Shown here: piece after piece, positions 47,099 to 57,099 of the stretch | Layout of the letters: each line of letters opens with the position of its first letter | How positions within the stretch are numbered: the stretch's first letter is position 1 | Source of the DNA: Diplolepis rosae | Lineage: Eukaryota; Arthropoda; Insecta; Hymenoptera; Diplolepididae | Reading direction: 5' to 3' | DNA: 64,000 nt | Assembly (NCBI GenBank): GCA_030998225.1 | Contig: JAPYXD010000738.1 | Span: 3,460,763 to 3,524,762 of the forward strand | Notes under the pieces: generated by a model | Databases searched by the model: none | What the model was told of the DNA's origin: nothing | The model's input: only the letters and a program-made list of their open reading frames with translations | Program-made: the position numbers and the translations under genes

Positions 47099-48130
47099 GT
47101 GGGGAAATCGGACTTGGGTGCTTTTTCAAGAGCTGAAGGATGGAAGGACGTCCTTCAGAAAAGCGAGAAAATGGAGAAATTGGTGAGGGCTCTCAGCGTC
47201 AACCAGCAGGGTATGCTGAGAAACAACCCTCGCCAAATAACTGATTCAGTGAATGAGGCTAATGAGGTGTTGAGCGGAATGCTCAACACCCGCAAGTGCC
47301 TTCCAGAAAACGGAGTGGAAATCCAGAAGAGGCTGGATTCCCCACTCCTCCTCGAAAAAGGTGGGTATCTTTCTCAGACCGCGCTCTGCGTCCCTGGAAG
47401 ATACCCCAAAAAAGCTGACAACAGGGGCGAAGAGGGTTGCTCCTTCTGCCTCCGAGGAAAGGCTTCCCAAGAAAGGGGAAGGGCGGTAAATCACCAACCT
47501 ACGCTGCGGCCACCAGAGGCCCATTGCCACTGAAATATGGGGAATAGCAGCTGGTGGGAAGGAAGAAAAAGATAAAAAAGCAAAAAGAGAAGAAGAAGAA
47601 AGGGGTCCATGTGACCTCTGCGCAGGAACCTAAGGTCAAAGGGAAGTTGCCGAGGCGCTCTCCGGCCACTAGGTCGGGCGATGCTGTCAGGGTGTCGGCG
47701 AAGGATGGTGAGTCCTACGTCGAGATCCTGAAAGCCATGAAAGCAAGTGTAAACCCCCAGGATTCAGGAGCGAAGGTCCTCTTCACCCGAAGAACCAGGA
47801 GGGAGGAGATCCTTTTGGTTCTGAAATAGAGTGGTGACATCTCGGCCTTCGAGCAGGCGCTCGACCGGGCGGTCAGGGAGAAGGCCGATGTAAATTCTGT
47901 GGTCTCAAAGAGGACCCATGAAGTTAGCGACCGAGGTAGATGCTCGGACCTTGCTGGGGCTCCGTAAGCTGAGTATGGGGTAGGTGAATTGCCGTATTCC
48001 CGAGCATGTCGAGGTAGCCCGCTACTTCAGGTGCCAGGGATATGGCCATGAGGCGGCGCGTCGCACTAAAAGAAAGACTCCCGGCCTGGATAGTGCCGAT
48101 CGAGTCAAGTACATTGTGCGGAGCTTCTTT
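47099..48130 (+). pseudogene. R1-type ORF1 (gag-like), broken
   Basis: Reading frames switch near 47,230 and 47,370, and TAG at 47,827 follows EEILLVLK. The protein would be the RNA-binding chaperone of the element. R1-type features are the GAKRVAPSASEERLPKK linker, a lysine-rich KKKIKKQKEKKKKG stretch, the AKDGESYVEILKAMK block and a zinc knuckle that has lost residues. Confidence 0.75.
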
Positions 48131-48207
48131 CCACATTTAGAACCGTTCCAAAGAAAGGACTGAAGTTCCTGCGCGGTCCGACGTGAAGAACTCTTCGCCC
48201 TCTAGGA

Positions 48208-48670
48208 AATAAAGAGAGCGGGTGAGAGGATTAAGGCAAATACAGCGCCAGGGATCGACGGGGTGCCAAACCAGATCCTCAAAGAGGTGATCGGGGCATA
48301 CCTGGAGATCCTCCTGGAAGCCTTCAACTCCTGTCTTCGGGACGGGAGGTTCTTCGAAAACTGGAAGAAGCAGAGGTTGATCCTGCTGAGGAAGGGCAGC
48401 AAACTTCTAGAAAATGCCTCGTCATATTGACCTATTTGTCTATAGGATACAATGGAGGAGCTTTTGGATAAAATGATTCTACAAAGACTACAGGGCCACA
48501 TGGTCGGCGAAAACGGTCTCTCGGAAAACCAGTTTGGCTTTCGGACAGGCAGGTCCACAGTTGACGCCATCCAGGCAGTGGTGGACATCACCGCTAAGGC
48601 AAGAAGAGAAACTGGTAAACGTAAGGGATCCTGCGCGTTGATCAGCATTTACATACGCACGGGAGGCTGT
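48208..48670 (+). pseudogene. R1-type reverse transcriptase fragment (fingers only)
   Basis: Reads ERIKANTAPGIDGVPNQILK, then WKKQRLILLRKGSK. After two stops near 48,428 and 48,440 it reads MEELLDKMILQRLQGHMVGE, NGLSENQFGFRTGRSTVDAI and VVDITAKARRETGK. These are RT blocks before the palm. The palm with YADD is deleted, so it is not functional. Confidence 0.85.
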
Positions 48671-48944
48671 TAGGCCAGGCAGTGGGCACATAACTTACTC
48701 CTAACACGATGGTCTCTCTCATGTTCCAGTCTGAACAAATTTGGGTGCTTATCGAGTCATTCGTCACCCTGGTGGTGAAGACAAGGAAGCTCGATGGGCG
48801 TGCGGAACGCGGCAGCAGCGAGAGCCAGTACAAATCGTTTCGGGGCCTGCACGCGCGGTCCCTCGTCTCGGGCGGACTCGGCTCTCCTCGTCAATAGGGG
48901 GAGGAATCATTTTATTCGTCTCCTTGTTGACGCGGCTAGTCGGC

Positions 48945-48990
48945 CAACCGCCCGCGAAGTTTAAAGCCGAAAGGCGGTACCGCGGGTAGT
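48945..48990 (+). other. R1 3' UTR stem-loop, copy 1
   Basis: CCCGCG (48,951-48,956) pairs with CGCGGG (48,981-48,986). Between them GCC-GAAA-GGC forms a GAAA tetraloop hairpin. The same fold occurs in the second R1 copy at 55,121-55,160 with a paired base change. Confidence 0.65.
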
Positions 48991-49149
48991 GCATTGATTC
49001 GTGAGAGGGAGTTTTTGGTTTCAACAGCAACTCAGGTAAAAAAGAATTTTATAATTCAAATCAATACTGTTTAAAAAAAACGTTTGAAAACAGAAATTAG
49101 AAATATTTACTGTCTGTCGTAAAAAATCGACTTATAACTGAAAAATAAC

Positions 49150-49570
49150 TGACCTGCTTCCGAATATTCTCACCTATATCCCAATAGCAAGAAATCCTTT
49201 TCAAAAATTACAAAACAGTACTTCCAACATTCTTAAGAGACTTAATGATAATAATTTTTTTTAAATATAAATTTCACAACAATCAAATTACTGTAACCAA
49301 CACCATATTAGCTACGGCTTACCAATAATTCACCAACAAGATACAACTCTCCGCCCTATAATTTATTTGATTAATAGTCCAACACATTTTTTAGCTAAAA
49401 TATTATATGATGTATCAAAAGAGAGTATAAACATTCCATTTAAACGACATGACATAACATTCAAAAGAAAAGTGAAAGATCTCGTTATAGACGATGATTA
49501 TGTTTTGCTTTCACCAGATGTTTGTTAATTATTCACAAATGTACCCTGTGATTTGGACCTGAAGAGTACA
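49150..49570 (+). pseudogene. Penelope-like reverse transcriptase fragment
   Basis: Reads LPNILTYIPIARNPFQKLQN, then after a gap YGLPIIHQQDTTLRPIIYLI, NSPTHFLAKILYDVSKESIN, DLVIDDDYVLLSPDVC, a TAA, and LFTNVPCDLDLK. The YGLPKIHK, LRPI, SPTxxLAK and SLFTNVP motifs are those of Penelope-like element RT. The N-terminal part and everything after the second RT block are missing. It begins right after the R1 3' end. Confidence 0.8.
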
Positions 49571-49623
49571 AACAAGTTAAATATTCATTTTGTCGCTTTC
49601 ATGAGTTATATTGCTACTACACG

Positions 49624-49651
49624 CTAGGTTTACGCTGTAACGTAAACCTAG
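49624..49651. repeat. Perfect 11-bp inverted repeat with 6-bp spacer
   Basis: CTAGGTTTACG, spacer CTGTAA, CGTAAACCTAG. ACAC and GTGT extend it imperfectly. It lies at the junction between the Penelope fragment and dispersed repeat copy B. Confidence 0.8.
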
Positions 49652-49654
49652 TGT

Positions 49655-49830
49655 TCAGCTGGTTCGCTAGGGTTTTGAACAAAGAAGGGTTCAGTGCTTT
49701 CAAACTCGCCTTTCTTGCAGCTGAAATTTCCTGATTAAACCTCTAATTGAAATATTTTATGCAAAATTAGCACTGCCGTTTTGATATTCGATAGTATTAA
49801 TTTTTCGATGATTCCTCGTTCCCCTATGCC
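49655..49830 (+). repeat. Dispersed repeat, copy B
   Basis: Partner of 26,945-27,165, same orientation, roughly 65% identical over the best part by eye. Confidence 0.55.
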
Positions 49831-49899
49831 GTTTTCCGTTTTGATTAGACCAAGACCGTTGCTTCTGTTCGGATGAAGTCTTTTATGATTTACATTCGA

Positions 49900-52394
49900 C
49901 CAAACGCGATTCCCAATTTGAAGCCCTGAACTAGATATTTTACGAATTAAATCAACTAGTCAGGTGATAAGGACACGATTGTTCCAAACCGTGGAGGGGC
50001 GCAATAAAAGGGAATTCTATATCTTCTCTGTTGTGCGGTCTGAAGCCGATCAAGACAATCAGATTTCATTTTGCCTTGATCAATTTTACTGGTTCATCGC
50101 GAGATTTACATGGTAGGGTTTTTTGATGATTAAGGAATCTGTGACTGGACGAAGATAATAATGGCAGGGATGATTTAGGAAATTGCATGAATGCTGATAT
50201 AACTATTCCACCATTTGCTGATTTTAATATGGCAAATATTTCTCCCCTCTTTCTACATTTATTGTGAGAAAGAAAATGCGCTCATCGTTTTTTAATATTT
50301 GATGCATGGTCATCGAACTGTACAAAGGTTTTGAATTTCTAATATCATTCAGACTAAATTGGAACATATTGATATAGTCTAGGCTTATAATCCCTATATG
50401 GATTAAAAGCTTTAGCATAATCATTTAAGTATTTAGATGAGTCTTAGGTTTTGGTCACAATAAGCACGTGGCCTTTGTTGCAAGAGATTAGCTTGCAGAA
50501 GCATCTAAGCAAGAATAGGCGCACGAGATGGATATGTGATTATGGAATGTATGCTAAGCTCGATATGTACAGCAGAGCACATCAAGATATTCTTAAACGA
50601 GACGGGTATATTGCGCTTTTGTATGGACGAACGAAAGCAGGGATTGACAAACGGCAGTAAGCTGTAATGGCATATAGTGCATGGATGTACGTGCGCTGAA
50701 CATTTCTCCCTCTTTTTTTTTTCTCTTTTAGCTTCATTCTATTGTAATAAAATGATTACGAGTTTGCTATTGTTCATTTTTTTCCTATTGTATTCTTGCC
50801 CTGCTCATCCTATTTCTTACGTCATAGCTCTCGATTTGCACTCATTCTTTTCTGTTCTCTTATTCTTTCATTTCATACTTTTATAATCCCCAGTGATTGA
50901 GTGCTTGTGCACTCTCGCTAACAATTAATTTTAGTAATAAAATATTTATGCACCTGGAAAACAAAAGGACAAGATATTCTCACTTTTTAAAATTTTATTT
51001 GAACTTTCAATAGTTTTATTTATGAAATGTATTAAAAAAACTCAAACAAGTTAATTTAGAAATTGCTCAACGTCTTGAGGTAGTTCGACCGGACACTGCC
51101 ACTCTGAAGTTAATCTCCAGTGAAATTTCGTCTGCAACAGAAAGTAGAAAACTTCATATGGTTTCTACAACTTTTGATCGGCAACACCGCACGCGCGTTT
51201 ATTATTGAATTATTCAGGTTTCCGAGCTTTGCAGCCACTTCTTCATCTTTAGTGCTCTGCAACGTTGCCAAATCTTTCAATTGAAATGTCAGACGTGTAA
51301 GCTCGCAGGAAAGTAACAATTGTAAAAAAGTGGTGCTGCAAAAGTTCACTAAGTGTGAAAAAAGTAGTTTATTAATGATTACTTCATTATACAGGGAGGG
51401 TACGAGTGGGTTGCAGAATAGAGAATATAATTGGGAGTAGTTTAGCATATGAAATACCGCCCACCATCCCAGGAAAAAAAACCGATAGAACGCGCGTCTC
51501 TTTGAATTGTGTATCTGTCATTTGCATATTCAGGAAATAAAAATTCAATCGGATGGTGACACTTGGAATCTGCCATTTGTGCGCAATGTTTTAAATCTGC
51601 CATTCGACATTGGTTAAATCGTTAAGTGAATAGGTTTGAATAAGACTGATTAACCTCAAATAATTCCTAATGGCAATGTACGATTCATTGATGTTCGCAT
51701 GAATCGGTTGAAATTCCAAATGAAATGGAAGTCTTAAAAGGTCACTATGAATAGGAGAAATACAATAAAAACAGAATACGAATTGTATTGTAAACGATTG
51801 TTCACTTTAAATACATTATTTTCTATCGGAATTATTGGTTTTCAATCTGTTAATGATGAAATTCCAGTGACAGATACGCAATTCAGAACACCTCAAAGCC
51901 CATTCAAATTTAACGCAAGTGAATGGTTTTTTGTTTTCTAGGATGCACTGTCGCTATTCGAAAAGATCTTTTTCAGGCGTTTTTTTAAATTCGTGCCAGC
52001 TCGAAAGAGGTCGTGCATGTCATGCGCATGTCTGTTCGCTTTTTTCTAGGTCGGTAATAGTGAAACCCGTCCATATTTGATTTTAAATATGGTACAGGTT
52101 AGGTTTTCAAATGTCATTCTTGAAAAAATAATTAAAATATTAAAATTAAAAGTGTCATGTTATAAAAATATTGTCGAAAGTGCGGCAGAATTTTAAACAA
52201 CAATAAGTGGATTTATTATTCGGATACACAACTGTAAATAGTTGTAAATTGGAATCAAGTGTGACAGCAAGGAGCTCACCTTTGTAGTGTGTGATAAAAA
52301 ATATAAATTTTAAACAAATAAAGAGCTTCGTTCCTCTAAAATAGTGATAAATAAACAGGAATACTTTATGGCATGGAAAATGGTAAGATTTTAA
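49900..52394. other. AT-rich stretch, no gene recognised
   Basis: The longest frame is 112 codons on the minus strand (51,110-51,448). It has no known motif, start context or homologous segment, so I leave it uncalled. Plus-strand frames at 50,451-50,660 and 50,677-50,886 look random, the second being a T-rich tract. Confidence 0.5.
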
Positions 52395-52614
52395 AACTCT
52401 ATCATGAAAAATAGTGAATATTGTTTTTATGTAAAATTTTAATTTCAATAATATGTTTCAAATTTTCAGAAAAATATCTACCCACTTCAAAGAAAGTTAA
52501 AAAAAATATCACAAATTTTTAATTAGATTAAAAATTCAGATAAGTATTTTTTATTTCACTTTTAATGGTATTCTTGAAAAGAGACTTTTACTTTGTGAAA
52601 TGATTTTTTTTCAG

Positions 52615-52929
52615 AAAGAATCAAAAATGAAGCAGGGGGAGAAAGTCAAGGATTTGAGAGTTACAATTGTGTAAGTATTTATGCTTCTTATAAGTTTCAA
52701 TAGCAAAAGATCATACATAATCATGTAACAATAGTTTGAAACTAATAACTTATGTTTCAGGGTAAACACATCATATTGCATAGAAACTTTTCTAGGTACA
52801 TTTTCCGAAGAAGAAATATTGGGTTCTTATTCCTGCAAACTGGCTCAAGAGTCGACAATTATGAATTTTGTTAAATATTATAATGAAAAGTTGCAAAAAT
52901 TTACTATTTCAAAACTTCAATACTCATAG
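52615..52929 (+). CDS. Two-exon hypothetical gene model in left arm
   Basis: Exon 52,615-52,670 is preceded by TTTTTTTTCAG and followed by GTAAGTATTT. Exon 52,761-52,929 is preceded by AACTTATGTTTCAG and ends in TAG. The phases agree: the two bases GT plus G make a Val codon. From ATG 52,627 the product is about 71 residues: MKQGEKVKDLRVTIV, then VNTSYCIETFLGTFSEEEIL and GSYSCKLAQESTIMNFVKYY to the stop. I recognise no domain. An upstream ATGGCATGGAAAATG followed by GTAAGATT (about 52,368) and an acceptor at 52,469 hint at further exons. Expression is unproven. Confidence 0.4.
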
Positions 52930-53674
52930 CAGCCGTTCTAGAGTAGCCAAGTTCCAAATACGCACAAAATATCACCTAAATCTTTGACTGTAACCAAAAT
53001 AATTGCAATTAATTTTTTCCAATTCAATTCATTAGTAGCTATTCCTGTCTCTTTTAAGTTCCTAAAGCAAAACTTTATAATTTGTCATTTAAAAAAAATT
53101 TTGACAATACCTACCTAGGATTTGATTACAAAAACATAAGTGAGGGCTTCCAAATTTTTTTAAAACGACAAATCATAAAGTTTTGCTGTAGGATCTAATA
53201 AGAAACAGAAATAGCTACTTATGAACTGAATTGGAAGAATTTATTGCCATTATTTTGGTTACAATAAAAGATTTAGGTGATATTTTGTGTGTATTTGGAA
53301 CTTGGCTACTCTTGAACAGCCGCTATAAGTATTGAAGTTTTGAAAAAATTATTTTTTAGAACTCTTTACTATGAGGACTGATAGAGTATGTAAATTAGGA
53401 CTCCTGAGACAGTTTGCAGAATATCAAATATTTTATTGTAATCCCGGGAACAATTTTTACAATAAACAATGCCTACCTAGAATTTGATTACAAAGACATC
53501 AGTGAGGGCTTCAAATTTTTTTTAAACCAATAAATCATAAAGTTTTGCTGTAGAATCTGATAAGAGACAGGAATAGCTACTTATGAACTGAATTGGCAGA
53601 ATTTATGGCCATTATTCTGGTTACATTCAAAGATTTAGGTGATATTTTGTGTGTATTTGGAATCAGAAACGCCG

Positions 53675-53989
53675 CTATAAGTATTGAAGTTTTGAAATAG
53701 CAAATTTTTGCAACTTTTCATTATAATATTTAACAAAATTCATAATTGTCGACTCTTGAGCCAGTTTGCAGGAATAAGAACCCAATATTTCTTCTTCGGA
53801 AAATGTACCTAGAAAAGCTTCTATGCAATATGATTTGTTTACCCTGAAACATAAGTTATTAGTTTCAAACTATTATTACATAATTATGTATGTATTTTTG
53901 CTATTGAAACTTATAAGAAGCATAAATACTTACACAATTGTAACTCTCAAATCTTTGACTTTCTCTCCCTGCTTCATTTTTTATTCTTT
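53675..53989 (-). CDS. Two-exon hypothetical gene model in right arm
   Basis: Mirror of the left model. Exon 53,934-53,989 has GTAAGTATTT after it and TTTTTTTTTCAG before it. Exon 53,675-53,843 ends with TAG. Splice sites and length are identical. The four amino-acid differences from the left copy (T to K, T to A, T to A, S to L) account for essentially all coding differences I see, so there is no sign of purifying selection between the two arms. A TAA precedes the ATG in the first exon. Confidence 0.38.
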
Positions 53990-54210
53990 CTGAAAAAAAA
54001 ACATTTCACAAAGTAAAAGTCTCTTTTCAAGAATACCATTGAAAGTGAAATAAAAAATACTTATCTGAATTTTTAACCAAATTAAAAATTTGTGATATTT
54101 TTTTTTAACTTTCTTTGAAGTGGGTAGATATTTTTCTGAAAATTTGAAACATATTATTGAAATTGAAATTTTACATAAATACAATATTCAGTATTTTTAA
54201 TGACAGAGTT

Positions 54211-54590
54211 CGTATGGTCAGAAATGCTAAGTCGCATTGGTTATTGGAATGCACTCAAGTTACAAGCACCAAAACGTATGCATTTGCTACACTTCTGGAA
54301 ATTAATCGATATTGCACAAATTATATTTTGGGCATTGATTAAAACATTTCCCAAGAAAATATTGCCCACTTTGGACCGTTCCTAACATTTAAAAATTATT
54401 CCCGGTTCTGATTCATAATTTAAATTAATTTTAAGAAATGGAGATTTATCTTCATAAAGACGATTTCAAGTATTTTTGAATGTATTCTGTTTAACATAGT
54501 CATTTAAAGGAAATAGAGAATATTTCATGCCTTGAAGCTAAGATTAGACAGATTTCTGATTGCATGGTGACCAATTCGGGAGATGAACAC
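54211..54590. other. No gene recognised
   Basis: Two overlapping 61-codon frames are present without recognisable motifs. Confidence 0.4.
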
Positions 54591-54592
54591 AC

Positions 54593-55210
54593 CGTCTAAT
54601 CCCAGAGCTCGCCACCTGTCTGGATAGAAAGCACGGTCAAGTCGGCTTTTATTTGGCGCAAGCGCTTTCCGGCCATGGTTGCTTCAATGCGTACCTGAAG
54701 CGCTTCAAGAAAAGAGATGATGAGTCGTGTTGCTACTGCGGATCCCTTGTGGACAATGCAGAGCACACTCTTTTTGTGCGCCAGGTGATCCTGATACGAT
54801 GGTCTCTCTCATGCTCCAGTCTGAACAAATATGGATGCTTATCAAGTCATTCGTCACCCTGGTGATGAAGTTGAAGGAGCTCGATGAGCGTGCAGAGTGC
54901 GGCGACAACAAGGGCCAGTAGAAATCGCATCGGGGCCTATACCCGCGGTCCTACGCCTCGGGCGGACTTGGCTGCCCGCGTCTTCCGGGGGAGAAGTCTT
55001 TTTATTTCTCCCCTGGTTGGCTCAGCTTGTCGATTTGCCTAACGGGCGTGTGGCCGTGGATCGGAGTCCCGGGCGAACGGATGACTGAAGAGTCGTATGC
55101 GACTTTAAGCTGGAACCAACCGCCCACGAAGTTTAAAGCCGAAAGGCGGTTCCGTGGGCGGTGTATTGGTTCGAGAGACGGGTTTTTTGGTTTTAAAAAG
55201 TATGCCTAGA
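54593..55210 (+). mobile_element. R1-clade LINE, 5'-truncated 3' end (copy 2)
   Basis: It opens in frame with RLIPELATCLDRKHGQVGFY, then LAQALSGHGCFNAYLKRF and CCYCGSLVDNAEHTLF (the R1 C-x2-C-x8-H motif). After frame changes it reads VSLMLQSEQIWMLIKSFVT. Its 3' UTR shares CGGGGCCT, CGGTCC, CTCGGGCGGACT and the structured GTTTAAAGCCGAAAGGCGGT block with copy 1. It contains about 110 bp (55,010-55,115) absent from copy 1. Confidence 0.85.
55121..55160 (+). other. R1 3' UTR stem-loop, copy 2
   Basis: ACCGCCCACG and CGTGGGCGGT form a perfect 10-bp stem that encloses a GCC-GAAA-GGC hairpin. Relative to copy 1 one base pair changed on both sides (G-C to A-T). Confidence 0.65.
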
Positions 55211-56094
55211 CCCGTCCTAGGAGAGTCCTGTACAAAGTCTTTGAAAGATTTCGCCATTTTGCCTCCTCACCAACAAAAAAAAATAGATGTTTTTTAATGT
55301 TTGTTTTAATAGCACTTTTTTAGCTGTGAAGAAAGTGCTGAACTCAAGGCGAATATCTCATTGCTTAAGTACTTTCCCTCTATTCCTCTACTACCCTATT
55401 CTCCCCGATATGTGACTGCTACCAGAGAGTTCGAACGGTTTCTGGTTCTTGAAGCTCTGAATTATATTTCTATGAATTCTTTTTGATCTTTTGTCGTGGT
55501 AAGGATTTAAAAAAGATTTCGTACACATTCATTATGCTTTGAGAGATTCTATAAAGGATTTTAATGCGAACTTTTATATTCTAGGAATAATTTTTAAAGG
55601 TTTCTTCTGATTGGCGTTTCCGACATTAAAAAGTGCTACATGTTATAAGTATAGAATGAAATACCCCGAGCGCTGCTCGCCCTAAACTTGGAATCGAATA
55701 TCTCTCTGTTTGAATAAGTTGTTGTCCCACGTTCGTGAAACTGTAGCAACAAATATTTTGGGACCGTAGCGCCCCCTTCATGCGGGACATACGGAAGAAA
55801 GGAGCTTCTCGAAGGTTGGACCTGTTGCTTGCTGAAATGTGGTGTCGCGGCTGCACTTATCCAAATAATTCATTCTGGAAATGTGATGAAGTAAGGTGAA
55901 TTTATTTGATTTAACAACTCAGAACCTTATGAACTTTGCTGCAAGTAATACGTGAAATTTTTTGAACAGAGTTGTGTAGTTGGTATAAATCATTCGATTT
56001 AGTATTGAATACATTTATTTTAGTACAGAAGCTTATTGTAACCTTTTTTAAAACCCTACTGATTATGACTATATCATTTTAAAAATAGACTTAC
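55211..56094. other. Unassigned sequence
   Basis: No repeat or recognisable frame. A 76-codon minus-strand frame at 55,626-55,856 has no domain and is not called. Confidence 0.4.
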
Positions 56095-56159
56095 AGCTCA
56101 ATTCCTTTCAGACGATCCAAATATTTCTCAGAGAGTAACAAAGTGCCACCAAGGCAAGC
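56095..56159 (-). CDS. Isolated exon-like block, 65 bp
   Basis: The minus strand has acceptor TTTATTACAG, 65 bases open in one frame only (ACLGGTLLLSEKYLDRLKGI, EL), then donor GTAAGTCTAT. A consensus donor plus acceptor around a sequence that reads like protein makes a genuine or fossil exon plausible. I do not recognise the family and find no clear partner exon within 1 kb. Confidence 0.35.
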
Positions 56160-56511
56160 CTGTAATAAATTTTCATTAATGAATCATTAAATAACAACTT
56201 TCTTAGCACTGATATTAAAAAATGACAAGATCTTGTACAGAAGAAGTTTCCACTTCTACAAATTTATTTACAATCATAAATATAAGAAAAAGTCAAGAGT
56301 TAATTTAAAGATCGTAAAATCAAATACGTAGAAATGTATTGTGTCTGCTTGGATTGTTTATAGTGCACATCGAATATGTAACAAGAAAAGCATGTAATTA
56401 TATACATGTTATATATGAGGCAAAGTTTGCCAAGTGTACCACCAAAGAAATTTCCTTGTTCCAAATTTTTTGAAATTTTCAAAAAATGTACTAAATACGA
56501 ACTCATAATTC

Positions 56512-56700
56512 TGAAAATGATTTTGCATTAGCACCAACAGTTAATAAATTTCAGGGATGGTAAGTTTATACTTTTCACTTAACCACCTTTTTTGTAAAAA
56601 AAGTAACTTGCATTTTTGTTTTTAATCATGTCTTGCGTAGATTAGTTTTCGTAGCTTTTTTCCGTTATTTTCAATGGCTTTAACTATTTGTAAAAAAAAA
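56512..56700 (+). repeat. Partial extra copy of the palindromic element arm
   Basis: TGATTTTGCATTAGC through GGCTTTAACTATTTGTAAAA repeats 56,799-56,978 in the same orientation with scattered differences. It directly precedes the main element. Confidence 0.8.
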
Positions 56701-57099
56701 GATGGCTGGGCCATCTCATCCCCATATTTAACGAAAGATTAACTTTTTAAAATTTTCATAAATAATATTTCGTGTAACATATATGGGGCAAAATGATTTT
56801 GCATTAGCATCTACAATTAATAAATTATAGGGGTGGTAAGTTTATATTTTTTACATAACCACCTTTTTTGAAAAAAAAGTAACTTGTACTTTTGTTTTTA
56901 ATCATGTCTTGCGTATATTAATTTTCGTAGCTTCTTTCCGGTCTTTTCAATGGCTTTAACTATCTGTAAAAAAAAAATCATGTAAATTTTTTAGTTTGAA
57001 TATTGTTTTTGCATTTTTTTGGAAAAGGACATTCAAAAAATAAATTTTATCCTGCTTACTGTGAAGCTAGATTCTTCAGCTTTCAAAATATGTGAATTA

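Larger units (their letters stand above)
46900..49035 (+). mobile_element. R1-clade non-LTR retrotransposon, internally deleted
   Basis: The order on the plus strand is: about 190 bp of 5' sequence; an ORF1 with frameshifts (TPKKLTTGAKRVAPSASEER, SAKDGESYVEILKAMKASVN, RRTRREEILLVLK and a worn YFRCQGYGHEAARRT zinc knuckle); then directly an RT N-terminal part (ANTAPGIDGVPNQILKEV, GLSENQFGFRTGRSTVDAI); then the ORF2 C-terminus (VSLMFQSEQIWVLIESFVT) and a 3' UTR to about 49,035. The AP-endonuclease and the RT catalytic YADD block are missing, removed at about 48,190 and 48,665. The 3' region matches 54,790-55,200. Confidence 0.83.
52395..54210. repeat. Inverted duplication carrying exon-like blocks
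   Basis: 52,395 to about 52,960 matches the reverse complement of about 53,650-54,210 at roughly 95% or better by eye. The centre (52,940-53,650) holds three further diverged copies of an adjoining segment (GATTTAGGTGATATTTTGTG and neighbours) in mixed orientation, and a decayed third exon-like block at 53,345-53,430. It is either a palindromic duplication of a gene end or long terminal repeats of an uncharacterised foldback element. Confidence 0.85.

Noticed and set aside
48202..48648. 148-codon minus-strand frame
   Set aside because: Shadow of the R1 reverse transcriptase fragment on the plus strand.
51110..51448. 112-codon minus-strand frame
   Set aside because: No motif, no splice or start context, composition like its surroundings. 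It remains possible but unsupported.
53981..54184. 67-codon minus-strand frame in the right arm of the inverted duplication
   Set aside because: It runs across a probable acceptor and intron sequence, and the corresponding frame in the left arm is broken.
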